From Azospirillum sp. TSA2s (GTDB lineage Bacteria > Pseudomonadota > Alphaproteobacteria > Azospirillales > Azospirillaceae): DNA of 64,000 bases. Numbering within the stretch: the stretch's first letter is position 1; each line of letters opens with the position of its first letter. Below are positions 1 to 9,171 of the stretch, piece by piece. The notes beneath the pieces were generated by a model, which worked only from the letters and a program-made list of their open reading frames with translations, was not told the origin of the DNA and ran no database searches. Location: assembly GCF_004923315.1 (NCBI RefSeq), contig NZ_CP039650.1, forward strand, positions 186,001-250,000, in the 5' to 3' direction. Made by a program: the position numbers and the translations under genes.

Positions 1-269
1 GCCAGCACGGCGACCACCATCGGCACGCGCCGGGCGATCAGGCAGACGAAGGCGGCGGCCAACGCGTCGGACGGACGCGACAGGGCGGCAGGCGCCACCA
101 GAGCGACCAAGACGGCGCCCGGCGTGGCTTCCAGCGCGGCACTCGCCGCCCGGCCGGGCCGGATCCGCGCGATCAGCCACGGCCCACCGATCCGCGTCAT
201 CCAGGTGACCAGCGCCCCGCCCAGCACGATGGCGAAGACGCTCCAGTCCAGGTGCAGCGACTCAAGCAT
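1..269 (-). CDS. azlD: AzlD-family branched-chain amino acid transport protein (C-terminus beyond window)
   Basis: Partial gene: the ATG lies at 269 and the frame stays open to the window edge, giving about 89 residues. The visible protein is hydrophobic, with a conserved GPWL element and likely membrane helices, as in the small AzlD partner of AzlC exporters. Its first 8 bases overlap the end of azlC in another frame (ATGCTTGA), so the two are translationally coupled. By family knowledge AzlC and AzlD together export branched-chain amino acids or analogues at the inner membrane. The actual substrate is not shown by sequence. Confidence 0.82.
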   Translation of the reverse strand, partial: MLESLHLDWSVFAIVLGGALVTWMTRIGGPWLIARIRPGRAASAALEATPGAVLVALVAPAALSRPSDALAAAFVCLIARRVPMVVAVL

Positions 270-1008
270 CTTGCGCCCTCCCCTGCCCCTGCCCCGGCCC
301 CTTCGCTTGCATTGCGGCGACCGCTCCGCCGGCCAGCGCGCCGGCCAGGATGTGCCACGTCCCTCCGGAGGACAGCGCATGCACGACCAACGCGGCGGCG
401 GCACTCGCCAGCCAGGGCGGCAGCGAACCGACTCCGCGCCAGAACCCGGCCAGCAGGCAGAGGAAGACGGCGATGAAGGTGAAATCCAGCCCCCAGGCGG
501 CCGGGTCGGCGATCAGCGTCCCGGCCAGCGTTCCGGCCACCGTGCTGGTCAGCCAAGCCAGATACAGCGTCGCCGCCACCCCGTACCAATAGGCCAGCGT
601 CAGCTCCGGCCCGCGGCGCAAAGCCAACGCCCATTGCTCGTCGGTCATGAAGAACAGCGCCAGCCCGGCCCGTGCGCGGGGAACGCCGCGAAAGCGCGGC
701 TCCAGCGTCGCGCCCATCAGCAGGTGACGCAGGTTTACCAGCAGGATGGCGCCGACGACGGCCAACCCTGCACTGCCCTTGTCCAGCAGTTCGACCGCAA
801 CGAACTGGGAACTGCCGGCGAAGACCAGCGCGCTCATCAGCCCCATGTCCAGCGCCGACAGCCCGGCCTTGGCGGCGAGACTGCCCAGCAGGAAGCCGAA
901 GGGAACCGCGCCGGCCACGATGGGCAGGCAATGGACGACGCCCGCCGCGAACTCCTGCCGCGGGGATGCCGGTAAGGTGTAGCTACCCATGCTCATGTGC
1001 TTGCTCAT
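262..1008 (-). CDS. azlC: AzlC-family ABC-independent amino acid exporter, large subunit
   Basis: 248 residues, the normal length for AzlC, with several hydrophobic helices. It contains the family-typical SALVFAGSSQFVAV segment and a later LRHLLMGATLEPRFRG stretch. The N-terminus offers three in-frame ATGs within about 20 bases (1008, 996, 990), so the exact start is uncertain. It begins 10 bases after the stop of the upstream AraC gene and overlaps azlD, so the three genes form one operon. The likely role is efflux of branched-chain amino acids at the inner membrane, under control of the adjacent regulator. Substrate assignment is inference. Confidence 0.88.
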   Translation of the reverse strand: MSKHMSMGSYTLPASPRQEFAAGVVHCLPIVAGAVPFGFLLGSLAAKAGLSALDMGLMSALVFAGSSQFVAVELLDKGSAGLAVVGAILLVNLRHLLMGATLEPRFRGVPRARAGLALFFMTDEQWALALRRGPELTLAYWYGVAATLYLAWLTSTVAGTLAGTLIADPAAWGLDFTFIAVFLCLLAGFWRGVGSLPPWLASAAAALVVHALSSGGTWHILAGALAGGAVAAMQAKGPGQGQGRAQDA

Positions 1009-1018
1009 GGCTGCGAAA

Positions 1019-1903
1019 CTAGGCGGCCGCGGCGGGTGCGTCTTGGACGGGATTGCTGCCGCGCCGGTATTGGCCGGGGGAGACGCCGACCCGCCCCTTG
1101 AACACCCGGTTGAAATGCGCCTGATCGCAGAAGCCGCAGGTCAGCGCCACGTCGGCAAGCGGCAACGGGCCGGCGAGCAGCCGCTTGGCCTGGGCGACGC
1201 GGCGGTCGGTCAAATAGCCGTGCGGTGTGGTGCCCACCGCCGCGCGGAAGACGCGCAGCAGATGGAAGCGGCTGAGCCCCGCCGCCTCGGCCAGATCGGC
1301 CAATTCCACCGGGCTGTCGAGATGGGCGTCCAGATACTCCCGCGCGCGGCGGACCGCCGCCGGCTCCTGCCCCGCATCTTGCGGGCGGGCGGTCAGGTCG
1401 CCATGGCGCAGGGCCAGCGCAGTGAAGGCACGCAGCGCGTCGGTGTCGGTGCGCAGCGGCTCGCGGTACGGCCCCTCCAGCCCATGGTGCAGGCCGCGCA
1501 GGGCCTGGAACAACTCCGGGTCGTCCAGTTCGGTGGCGGCGAAATGCGGGGTGACGGGCCGGCCCAGCGCATCGGCCATCGCCTGTTCGAACAGCGCCAC
1601 CGACGGGTAGAACATGCGGTAGGCATAGCCGTCCTCGGCTGGGCGGCCGTCATGCAGAACCTCCGGATCCAGAACCACGACCTGTCCGGCCCGCGCCACC
1701 CGCTCGGTGCCGCGGCAGCGGTACAGCTCGGTCCCGGCGGTGATGACGCCGACCACATAGGTCTCGTGCGTGTGCGGGGCATAGCTGTGGCGCTGGAAGC
1801 GGGCGTTCAGGCATTCCATGCCGTCGAAGCGCGCCTCCCGCCACAAACGGGCGAAATCGCCGCCGCCGGCCGGAGTCTGGCTTAGTGCTGATTGCTGGTC
1901 CAT
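1019..1903 (-). CDS. AraC-family transcriptional regulator
   Basis: 294 residues. The N-terminal half is an AraC-type cupin sensor (around residues 20-150, with a HSYAPHTHETYVVGVI segment). The C-terminal 100 residues form a double helix-turn-helix, including LADLAEAAGLSRFHLLRVFR and a second helix ending QAHFNRVFKGRVGVSPGQYR. It is the first gene of an operon with azlC and azlD, so it probably controls amino-acid export, responding to an amino acid or related ligand. The divergent intergenic region carries repeated GTTACA elements that could be its operator. The family assignment is firm; ligand and target are inferred. Confidence 0.9.
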   Translation of the reverse strand: MDQQSALSQTPAGGGDFARLWREARFDGMECLNARFQRHSYAPHTHETYVVGVITAGTELYRCRGTERVARAGQVVVLDPEVLHDGRPAEDGYAYRMFYPSVALFEQAMADALGRPVTPHFAATELDDPELFQALRGLHHGLEGPYREPLRTDTDALRAFTALALRHGDLTARPQDAGQEPAAVRRAREYLDAHLDSPVELADLAEAAGLSRFHLLRVFRAAVGTTPHGYLTDRRVAQAKRLLAGPLPLADVALTCGFCDQAHFNRVFKGRVGVSPGQYRRGSNPVQDAPAAAA

Positions 1904-1983
1904 GCCACAGTCTAACAGGAGGGCGTGACGGTCGTCTTGGACAGGATTGCGGGCGGAGCGGCCGATAGCACGCCGGCCGGCGC

Positions 1984-2033
1984 GTTACACACTGTTACAC
2001 AGCCGCACTCCGCCGGATATTGTCCAGTTACAG
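1984..2033. promoter_or_regulatory. Three spaced GTTACA repeats in divergent intergenic region
   Basis: GTTACACA occurs at 1984-1991 and again at 1994-2001, exactly 10 bases apart. GTTACAG follows at 2027-2033, 33 bases further on. All lie between the divergent AraC-family gene and the DUF4405 gene. The same-face helical phasing suggests a regulator binding site, but no binding protein is known. Confidence 0.35.
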
Positions 2034-2088
2034 TCGCGCGCGATCATGGCCGCCAACAAGAAATGACACCGGATCAAGGGCGACTGCC

Positions 2089-2598
2089 ATGACCATCTCC
2101 AAGACCATGACCCGCGACGTGGTCACCCCCGTCACCATCGTCACCTTCGTCGTGTCCACGGTGACCGGCGTGATGCTGCTCCTGCACTGGAATACCGGGC
2201 TGGTGCGCTTTTCCCACGAATGGCTGAGCATGGCGTTCTCCGCCATCGCGCTCTGGCATCTGGTGAAGAACTGGCGAGCTTTCCTGGGCTATCTGAAGCG
2301 GTACGCCGCGAAGGCCGCCTTCGTCGCCACCATCGTCGTATCGGTGGTCTTCACCGGCATGACCGGCACCACCGGCGGCGGCAGCGTCAATCCGGGTGCG
2401 GTGTTCGGCGCGCTGTCGGGGGCGACGCTCGAAGCCGCCGCCCCGGCGCTGGGCCTCACGCCCGACAAGGCGGTGGAGGTGCTGAAGACCGCGAACATTG
2501 ACGCCGCGCCGGGCGAGACCCTGACCGCCATCGGCGAGCGCGCCGGCAAGAATGGCGCTGCCGTCGCCAGCCTGCTGGCGGCGAAGCGGGCGCACTGA
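2089..2598 (+). CDS. DUF4405-domain membrane protein
   Basis: 169 residues from the ATG at 2089. That start was chosen because AAGGG lies just upstream and the first hydrophobic helix follows. Two or three membrane helices are visible in the first 110 residues, with histidines (LLLHWNTG, FSHEWLSM, ALWHLVKNW) placed as in DUF4405 proteins, which are related to cytochrome b561-like bundles. A glycine-rich linker is followed by a small soluble helical domain (TPDKAVEVLK, GETLTAIGERAG) that may sit in the periplasm. It stands alone, divergent from the AraC/azl operon. Heme binding is possible but unproven. Confidence 0.7.
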   Translation: MTISKTMTRDVVTPVTIVTFVVSTVTGVMLLLHWNTGLVRFSHEWLSMAFSAIALWHLVKNWRAFLGYLKRYAAKAAFVATIVVSVVFTGMTGTTGGGSVNPGAVFGALSGATLEAAAPALGLTPDKAVEVLKTANIDAAPGETLTAIGERAGKNGAAVASLLAAKRAH

Positions 2599-2607
2599 GG
2601 CCAGCGC

Positions 2608-5600
2608 CTATTCCTCCCCGTCTTCCTCGCCGTCACCGAGCAGATAGTCGATGTCACCGCCGTCGAGAGCACTGACCAGCCCCTTGCCCTCGATGGTGGC
2701 GGCGGACAGGCTGCCCTTGCGGCGCTGGAGGTCGAGGATGCGTTCCTCCACCGTATTGGCGGCGATCAGCTTGTAGACGAAAACCGGCTTGTCCTGGCCG
2801 ATGCGGTAGGCGCGGTCGGTCGCCTGATCCTCGGCGGCCGGATTCCACCAGGGATCGTAATGGATCACCGTGTCGGCGGCGGTCAGGTTCAGGCCGCGCC
2901 CGCCGGCCTTCAGGCTGATGAGGAAGACCGGAACCTCGCGGTTCTGGAAGCGGTTCACCGGCTCGGCGCGGTCCAGCGTGCGGCCGGTCAGCTCGACATA
3001 GGGGATGTGCGCCTTCTCCAACTCCAGCTTGATGAGGTCGAGCATGGTGGTGAACTGCGAGAAGATCAGGATGCGCCGGCCTTCCGGCACCATCTCCTTC
3101 ACCATTTCGGTCAGGGCGTGCAGCTTGGCGCTCGGCCGTGCCTTGCCGCCCAGCGCGGCGATGGATTTCAGCAGGCGCGGATCGCAGCAGACCTGCCGCA
3201 GCTTCAACAGCGCGTCGATCACCGCGATGGTGTTCTGGCCCAGCCCCTTGCCGCTGGCGGCCAGCGCCGCGCGCACCGTCTCGTTCACCGACAGGCGGAT
3301 GGTCTCGTAGAGGTCGCGCTGGTCGCGCTCCAGGTCGATGCGCACCACCACCTCGGTCTTCGGCGGCAGTTCCTTCGCCACCGCCTCCTTGGTCCGGCGG
3401 AGCAGGAAGGGGCGGATGCGGCGCATCAGCAGGTTGGCGCGGGTGTTGTCGCCGCGCTTCTCGATGGGAACGCGGTAACGCTTGCCGAAATCCTTGCGGT
3501 CGCCCAGCAGGCCCGGCATCAGGAAGGCGAACTGGCTCCACAGCTCGCCCAGATTGTTCTCCACCGGCGTGCCGGACAGGCAGAGCCGATGCCGCGCCGG
3601 AAGCGCCGCCACCGCGCGGGTCGCTTTTCCGTCGGGGTTCTTGATCGCCTGCGCCTCGTCCAGCACGATCATGTGCCAGGTCAGGCGCTTCAGCAGGTCG
3701 ACGTCGCGCGCCACCACGCCATAGGTGGTGACGACGATGTGGGCGCGGTCGATCTCCGACAGCTTGCCGTGGCGGTCGACTCCATGCAGCACAACGACTC
3801 GCAGATGCGGGGTGAAGCGCTCCGACTCCGCGACCCAGTTGGGCACGAGGCTGGTCGGGACGACCACAAGGCAGGGTTCGGTCAGCCGGCCCTCATGCTC
3901 CTCCATGGCGATGTGGGCCAGCGTCTGGGCGGTCTTGCCCAGGCCCATGTCGTCGGCCAGGATCCCGGCGACGTTGTTGGCGCGCAGGCTCTGCATCCAG
4001 GCCAGACCGCCGCGCTGGTAATCGCGCAGTTCGCCCTTGAAGCCCGGCGGCGGGGTCATGTCGCCCGGCATCTCGTCGGCGCGCAGGCGCTGGAGATAGC
4101 CGTCGATCTGCGCCGTCTCGTCGCCGCGCCGGGCGATCAGATCGTCGATGTCCAGCAGCGAGTCGGCCTCGGCCAGCGGCACCTTCAGCCGGTCGCCGCT
4201 GCTGCGCCCGCTGTCCAGCATCGCTTCGAGAACGCTGAGCAGCCGCTCGATCCGCTCGGCCGGCAGGGCCAGGACATTGCCGTCGTCCAGCACGATGTGG
4301 GCGCGGCCGTCGATGACGCGGGTGGTCGACAGGCCGCCCTTTTCCACCAACCGGGCGAGGATCGGCAGAAGCGGCTGGCGCTCGCCGTCGATCTCCACGC
4401 CGACATCCAGATCGAACCAGCCATCGCCGGCATCGCGGACGGCAACCTCGACCTCCGCACCCGGTTCGATGACCTTGGTGCCGAAATCGGCGCCGACCTC
4501 CATGATCCAGCCGGCCTTGGTCAGGGCGGGGACCTCGTTGGTCAGGAAATGCTGCCAACGCTCCTCCACGTCCCGGCCGGTCAGCCAATGGACGCGGGAG
4601 CCGCGGGCGTTCAGCGCGCCCTTCGGCGGCTCGATCCGCGCCTGGGCGAAGCCTAGGCCGGACAGCCGATCCAGCGCCGCCTGCTCGTCGGCCTTGTCGC
4701 GGCGGACGAAGGTGACATCGCCGAAGTCGTCCTCATAGCGGGCGAACTGGCGTTGGTCGTCGGGCTCGATCTCCACCGCGCGGCCGGGCTCGCCATAGTC
4801 GAAGGAGAGGCGCAGCACGTCGACCAGCCCGTCGGCCGGCGTCACCACGCGGCCGAGGCGGGCGATGATGCGGGGGGAGCGCTCGACGATGGCCGCCGCA
4901 TCGGCCGCCCCGCTGCGTACGCCGGGGATGGCGTTGTCGCGGAAGCTGGACGTCGCGATGGAGGGCGGCGGCGGGGTGATGCGCGGCATCGACGCCACAC
5001 CACTGCGCGACGGACCGAACAGGCGGGACGGGGTCGATTTGGACGGGGGCGATTTGGACGGAACCGGCGGCGGTGGCGGAGCGGCCGGCACCGGCTTGGC
5101 CTTCGGCACCTCCACCACCTGGAGGTCGACCGGGAAGACGGTGCCGGAGGCACTGTCCACGCACCAATAGGACTGACCCTTCACCAGCACGCTGCGTTCG
5201 GGCAGGCCGGTCGGGCGCAGCTTGCGGGTGGCGGGGTCGCGGAAGGCGCGGACGGTGCGGCCCGGCCCCTCGGCCAGCGGGGTGCCGTCGCGCCAGCGCA
5301 GGCGGCCGGTGGACAGCAGGCGGCGCAGCAGGCGGTCCACCGCCTCTCCCCGGCTCTTGGCAACGGGGGTGCGTTCGGTCCCGCCGCCGCCGAGCAGCCG
5401 GGCGATGGCGCGGTCGGCGTCGCCGTCAACAGAGCGCGGCGCCTTGGCCAGCACGTCGCGCGGAGTGGCGGGGCTGGCGTCGGCCGCCCCCTCCGCCAGA
5501 AATTCCACCAGGATGTAGCAGGCGACGTCGCCCTGCCCCGGCTCCAGCGTCCAGCGCAGGCTGCGCACCGGCTCCGGCTTGGGCGCCGGAGGCGGAGGCG

Positions 5601-6123
5601 GCGGAGGCTGGGGCGCCACGCTGCGGATCGGCGGCGGGACCGGCGGGCGGACCAGGGTGAGCGGGGCCTTGGGAGCGGGCGGTGCCAAAGGGGCCGCTGC
5701 GGCCGGGGTGGGCGCGACGGGTACAGGCGGCGGAGGCGGAGGCGGTGCCAGCGGAGCCTTCACGTCGGCGATGTCGAACAGGGAGGCGCGGCGCCATTCC
5801 GGCCGGCTTTCCAGCGCCAGCATCGCCGCCGCGGCCATATGGGCGCAGGCGTTGCGGCCACAGGAACAGCTGCGGTCGAGCACGATGCTGCGCTTGCCCT
5901 GCACCGGCGTCACCGTCACCGACAGCCGCCGTCCGAGGTCGCTGACCTCCGCCTCGATCCGGTCGCCGCCGGGAGGACCCAGCGTCACCGCACCGGTCAT
6001 CATCAGCGTGCGGCCCCGCTGCAGCGTCTTGGCATCGAAGACGCGCGTCAGGTCCTCCTGACCGAAGGGGACGGCGGCGCCACCCGACGAAGGGCCACGC
6101 GGCAGGGCATCGAAAAGCGACAT
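2608..6123 (-). CDS. SNF2-family DEAD/DEAH helicase with N-terminal SWIM zinc finger
   Basis: 1171 residues from ATG 6123; an upstream in-frame start at 6228 would add 35 arginine-rich residues with no family support. Near residues 86-95 is a SWIM zinc motif CxCxxxxCxH. A proline/alanine-rich linker spans about residues 120-185. The last 500 residues are a Swi2/Snf2 ATPase with Walker A ADDMGLGKTAQTL, Walker B VLDEAQAIKNP, SGTPVENNLGELWS, and a helicase C domain with YDPWWNPAAEDQATDRAYRIGQ. Such bacterial Snf2 proteins translocate on double-stranded DNA and are thought to act in transcription recycling or repair. The exact role is unknown. The gene stands alone. Confidence 0.9.
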   Translation of the reverse strand: MSLFDALPRGPSSGGAAVPFGQEDLTRVFDAKTLQRGRTLMMTGAVTLGPPGGDRIEAEVSDLGRRLSVTVTPVQGKRSIVLDRSCSCGRNACAHMAAAAMLALESRPEWRRASLFDIADVKAPLAPPPPPPPVPVAPTPAAAAPLAPPAPKAPLTLVRPPVPPPIRSVAPQPPPPPPPAPKPEPVRSLRWTLEPGQGDVACYILVEFLAEGAADASPATPRDVLAKAPRSVDGDADRAIARLLGGGGTERTPVAKSRGEAVDRLLRRLLSTGRLRWRDGTPLAEGPGRTVRAFRDPATRKLRPTGLPERSVLVKGQSYWCVDSASGTVFPVDLQVVEVPKAKPVPAAPPPPPVPSKSPPSKSTPSRLFGPSRSGVASMPRITPPPPSIATSSFRDNAIPGVRSGAADAAAIVERSPRIIARLGRVVTPADGLVDVLRLSFDYGEPGRAVEIEPDDQRQFARYEDDFGDVTFVRRDKADEQAALDRLSGLGFAQARIEPPKGALNARGSRVHWLTGRDVEERWQHFLTNEVPALTKAGWIMEVGADFGTKVIEPGAEVEVAVRDAGDGWFDLDVGVEIDGERQPLLPILARLVEKGGLSTTRVIDGRAHIVLDDGNVLALPAERIERLLSVLEAMLDSGRSSGDRLKVPLAEADSLLDIDDLIARRGDETAQIDGYLQRLRADEMPGDMTPPPGFKGELRDYQRGGLAWMQSLRANNVAGILADDMGLGKTAQTLAHIAMEEHEGRLTEPCLVVVPTSLVPNWVAESERFTPHLRVVVLHGVDRHGKLSEIDRAHIVVTTYGVVARDVDLLKRLTWHMIVLDEAQAIKNPDGKATRAVAALPARHRLCLSGTPVENNLGELWSQFAFLMPGLLGDRKDFGKRYRVPIEKRGDNTRANLLMRRIRPFLLRRTKEAVAKELPPKTEVVVRIDLERDQRDLYETIRLSVNETVRAALAASGKGLGQNTIAVIDALLKLRQVCCDPRLLKSIAALGGKARPSAKLHALTEMVKEMVPEGRRILIFSQFTTMLDLIKLELEKAHIPYVELTGRTLDRAEPVNRFQNREVPVFLISLKAGGRGLNLTAADTVIHYDPWWNPAAEDQATDRAYRIGQDKPVFVYKLIAANTVEERILDLQRRKGSLSAATIEGKGLVSALDGGDIDYLLGDGEEDGEE

Positions 6124-6314
6124 GCGGTGCGAGGTGACCAGGCGAAAGCTGATGGAATGGGGCGGAACGGAAACGGGGCGTCGGTATAGGATCTTGCGCG
6201 GCTTGGCGTAAGCCTTAGGCTCAAGCATTGACGCGAACGGTGCCGCAACGGCGGAACCGGGCGCGGCCGTCCGTCATAGCACAGGACGACAGCGGCTTCA
6301 CCCCGGTTGGTGAT

Positions 6315-6980
6315 TTACCCGCGATTGCCGGGGAACACCCGGCTGGCCAGTTCGCACAGGCCGCCCTCGCTGTCCAACTGATGGGCGGCCCAGCGGATCG
6401 TTCCCTCGACGAAGGACGGATCGCCGGCATGGACCAGAAGGGCCAGCCCCAGCGCCATCGCCCCCGCCAGCCAGGGAGAGGGACGCAGGCGCGGGACGGC
6501 GTCCTTGCGGCTGCTCCACAGGAACAGCAGGGCAGACAGCCCGCCGATCATCAGCCCGGCCACCACCTCCGCCCCCGAATGGGCTGAGACGGCGACACGC
6601 GAGGCGCCGATGGCCAGCACCAGCGCCACCGCCGCCAGCGGCAGCGCGATGCGGAGCCAGCGCGATCGGGCACTGCGCGCCGCCAGCGCCGACACCGATC
6701 CGTAGAAGACGGCCGAGAAGGCGGCATGGCCGCTGGGGCTGACGAAACGGTCGCCGGAGAACAGCGACGGGAACAGCGGGAAGTCCGGCAGACCACAGCC
6801 ATGCCCCACCAGCTTCAGCACCACCATGGCGCCCAGGCACAGCGACAGGGCGAGCAGCCAGCGCAGCGCCAGCGGCGCCGAATGGTGCCGCCACAGCGCG
6901 GTCGCATAGAGGGCGGAAAGCGGTACGAGAAGACTGCTGCTGCCCAGATGGGTGATGGCGCCGCTGGCGATGGCGAGCAT
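6315..6980 (-). CDS. PAP2-family membrane phosphatase
   Basis: 221 residues from ATG 6980, preceded by GGGGGA. It is a multi-helix membrane protein with the type 2 phosphatidic acid phosphatase signature: a K...P element, SPSGHAAFSAVF (motif 2), and SRVAVSAHSGAEVVAG (motif 3, an SRx4H-like motif with the nucleophilic histidine). Members dephosphorylate lipid phosphates such as undecaprenyl pyrophosphate, phosphatidate or lipid A at the outer face of the inner membrane; the substrate here cannot be told. It lies downstream of pleD on the same strand with a 92-base gap, so it may be co-transcribed or independent. Confidence 0.83.
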   Translation of the reverse strand: MLAIASGAITHLGSSSLLVPLSALYATALWRHHSAPLALRWLLALSLCLGAMVVLKLVGHGCGLPDFPLFPSLFSGDRFVSPSGHAAFSAVFYGSVSALAARSARSRWLRIALPLAAVALVLAIGASRVAVSAHSGAEVVAGLMIGGLSALLFLWSSRKDAVPRLRPSPWLAGAMALGLALLVHAGDPSFVEGTIRWAAHQLDSEGGLCELASRVFPGNRG

Positions 6981-7072
6981 CGGTCCCCCATGGATGCCGG
7001 TGATAACGAACGGCTTTGCCAGATGGTGCGGCGCAGCAGGATCGGCAAGAGGACGAGTCGAAAGCCCCGCCC

Positions 7073-8467
7073 CTACCCCTCCAACTGGTCGGCGCGGGCG
7101 TCGGCGATGACGCAGTTGCGGCCCGACCGCTTGGCTTCGTACAGCGCTTCGTCGGCCCGGCGGACCAGCCCTTCGGCGGTATCGCCCAGCCGTCCGCCGA
7201 TCGAGATGCCGACGGACACCGTCACGTTGATCTCGCCGTGGCCGGTCGACACGGCGAAGGGCGTGTCGGCGATGCGCGAACGCAGGCGTTCGGCGACGAT
7301 CAGCGCGGCTTCCCCGTCGGTGTCCGGCAGGATGACGATGAACTCCTCGCCACCCAACCGGGCGACGAGGTCGAAGGTGCGCAGGTTGCGGCTGGCGCGG
7401 GCGGATACCTCGCGAAGCACCTCGTCGCCGATGGCATGGCCGTAGGTGTCGTTGACCACCTTGAAATGGTCGATGTCGAACATCAGCACCGACACCGGCT
7501 TGTGGCTGTCGATGGCGCGTTCCAGCAGCCGCGGCAGATGGGCGTTGACGTAACGGCGGTTGAAGACGCCTGTCAGGCTGTCGGTCAGCGCCATCGACAG
7601 GCTCTGCTCGTAATTGGAGCGCAGCCGTTCCTGATAGCGCTTGCGCCGGATCTGGGTGCGGGCGCGGGCCAGCAGTTCGTTCCGGTCGACCGGCTTGACG
7701 ACGTAATCGTTGGCGCCGAGTTCCAGCCCCTTCGCCACCTGCCCCAGGTCGCCGTCGTCCACCATCAGCAGGATCGGCACCTGCCGCGTGCGCTCGTGCG
7801 AGCGCAACTGCGAGCAGAGGCGCAGCCCGTCCTCGTTCAGCAGGGTCAGGCTGACCACCACCAGATCGAGCGGCGTGCCCAGCGCGCGTTCCAGTGCCTT
7901 GGCGCCGGTGTCGGCGGAGAACACCATGTTGTGGTCGCGCTGAAGCGTCTCCGTCACCTTTTCCAGGTCGAGGGCGGAGTCCTCCAGCACCAGCACATTG
8001 GCGCGCTCGAAGGATTCGCTCAGCATGGTGCCGCTGCGCTCGATGACGCCGAATTGGCCGGACGTGCTTTCGCGCAGGCGCCATTCGTCCATCATCATCT
8101 TCAGCCGAACCAGCGAGCGGACGCGCGCGAACAGCGCGATGTCGTTCACCGGCTTGGTCAGGAAATCGTCGGCCCCGGCCTCCAGGCCGCGGACGCGGTC
8201 GGCGATGTCCGACAGCGCCGTGACCATCACCACGGGGATGTGCATGGTGGCGGGATCGGAGCGGATCTTCTCGCACACCTCGAACCCGTCCATGCCCGGC
8301 ATCATCACGTCCAGCAGGACGATGTCCGGCGATTCCTTCCGCACCATCTCAAGCGCGTCGGGTCCGTTGAAGGCCGTCAGAACATTGAAGTACTCGCGCG
8401 TCAGCTTCGCCGCGAGCAGCTTCACATTCGGCAGTACATCGTCGACGACAAGGACACGCGCGGACAT
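7073..8467 (-). CDS. pleD: PleD-type response regulator diguanylate cyclase (REC-REC-GGDEF)
   Basis: 464 residues, the canonical PleD length. The first receiver (1-120) has acidic DD at 9-10 and phospho-acceptor Asp53 in VLLDVMMPG. The second receiver (about 155-275) has lost the acceptor aspartate (VVVSLTLL), as in the adaptor receiver of PleD. The GGDEF domain (about 290-460) carries an intact GGEEF active site and an RTFD inhibitory I-site five residues before it. It makes cyclic-di-GMP after phosphorylation-driven dimerisation and feeds the motile/sessile switch. It is the second gene of a divK-pleD operon, with 41 bases between the genes. Confidence 0.93.
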   Translation of the reverse strand: MSARVLVVDDVLPNVKLLAAKLTREYFNVLTAFNGPDALEMVRKESPDIVLLDVMMPGMDGFEVCEKIRSDPATMHIPVVMVTALSDIADRVRGLEAGADDFLTKPVNDIALFARVRSLVRLKMMMDEWRLRESTSGQFGVIERSGTMLSESFERANVLVLEDSALDLEKVTETLQRDHNMVFSADTGAKALERALGTPLDLVVVSLTLLNEDGLRLCSQLRSHERTRQVPILLMVDDGDLGQVAKGLELGANDYVVKPVDRNELLARARTQIRRKRYQERLRSNYEQSLSMALTDSLTGVFNRRYVNAHLPRLLERAIDSHKPVSVLMFDIDHFKVVNDTYGHAIGDEVLREVSARASRNLRTFDLVARLGGEEFIVILPDTDGEAALIVAERLRSRIADTPFAVSTGHGEINVTVSVGISIGGRLGDTAEGLVRRADEALYEAKRSGRNCVIADARADQLEG

Positions 8468-8508
8468 CGGAAGGAAATTCCTGCAGAATTGCTACAGAGA
8501 AAACAGAC

Positions 8509-8916
8509 TTAGCCGAGAAACTTCTTGACTGTTTCGAGGAACTTCACAACCGAAATGGGCTTCGCGACATAATCCTCGCAACCGCCCTGACGGATTTTCT
8601 CTTCGTCACCTTTCATGGCGAAGGCGGTGACGGCCACGACCGGAATGCTCCTCAGATCCGGATCGTCCTTGATCCAGCGGGTCACCTCCAGTCCGGAAAC
8701 CTCCGGCAGCTGGATGTCCATCAGGATCAGGTCGGGGCGGTGCTGACGGGCCAGCCGCATCGCCTCCATGCCTTCGCGGGTCTGCAGCGTGCCATAGCCG
8801 TGCGCTTCGAGCAGGTCATGAAAGAGCTTCATGTTCAGCTCGTTGTCCTCGACGATGAGGACGGTCTTCGTCGGCCCACCACCGGTCGCCAATGGACCGC
8901 AAGGCTCCGCTGACAT
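8509..8916 (-). CDS. divK: DivK-type single-domain response regulator
   Basis: 135 residues from ATG 8916, chosen because GGGAGG lies at a good distance; a longer frame to 8991 lacks such a site. It is a stand-alone receiver with acidic residues VEDNE, phospho-acceptor Asp67 (LILMDIQLP) and the conserved lysine (YVAKPIS). DivK of Caulobacter controls the asymmetric cell-cycle kinase pathway (PleC/DivJ to DivL/CckA). About 14 extra residues, glycine- and proline-rich, precede the receiver compared with Caulobacter DivK. It is the promoter-proximal gene of divK-pleD. Confidence 0.9.
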   Translation of the reverse strand: MSAEPCGPLATGGGPTKTVLIVEDNELNMKLFHDLLEAHGYGTLQTREGMEAMRLARQHRPDLILMDIQLPEVSGLEVTRWIKDDPDLRSIPVVAVTAFAMKGDEEKIRQGGCEDYVAKPISVVKFLETVKKFLG

Positions 8917-9089
8917 GCATCCTCCCTGGGTGTGACCCCCGCGTTCACGCTGTCCATTGCCGGATTGCGTACCGCAGTTGCGGGGTCGCAAGACCGGTAT
9001 ATCCCCTTTCTGATTAGGTCGCGACGGTTAAATAGTCGTTACCGGACCGCTGGATGACAGCCCTGATGACCGCGGACCACCCTGCATTC

Positions 9090-9121
9090 AAACGAAAACC
9101 GCCCGCGGCGGACGCGGGCGG
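9090..9121 (-). terminator. Rho-independent terminator after GGDEF gene
   Basis: Perfect 9-bp stem (CCGCCCGCG with CGCGGGCGG, arms 9099-9107 and 9113-9121), followed on the minus strand by TTTTCGTTT. It lies about 50 bases past the stop of the GGDEF gene and would also insulate divK-pleD from it. Confidence 0.8.
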
Positions 9122-9171
9122 CGATCGGTTATCGACAACGGCAATATACCGGGATGGAGCCGGGCGACGGC

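Noticed and set aside
2860..4656. Plus-strand open frame of 598 codons
   Set aside because: Antisense to the SNF2 helicase; no domain or ribosome site.
6315..8276. Continuous frame joining PAP2 to an upstream 430-codon segment
   Set aside because: The upstream part overlaps pleD in another frame and lacks family similarity; PAP2 starts at 6980.
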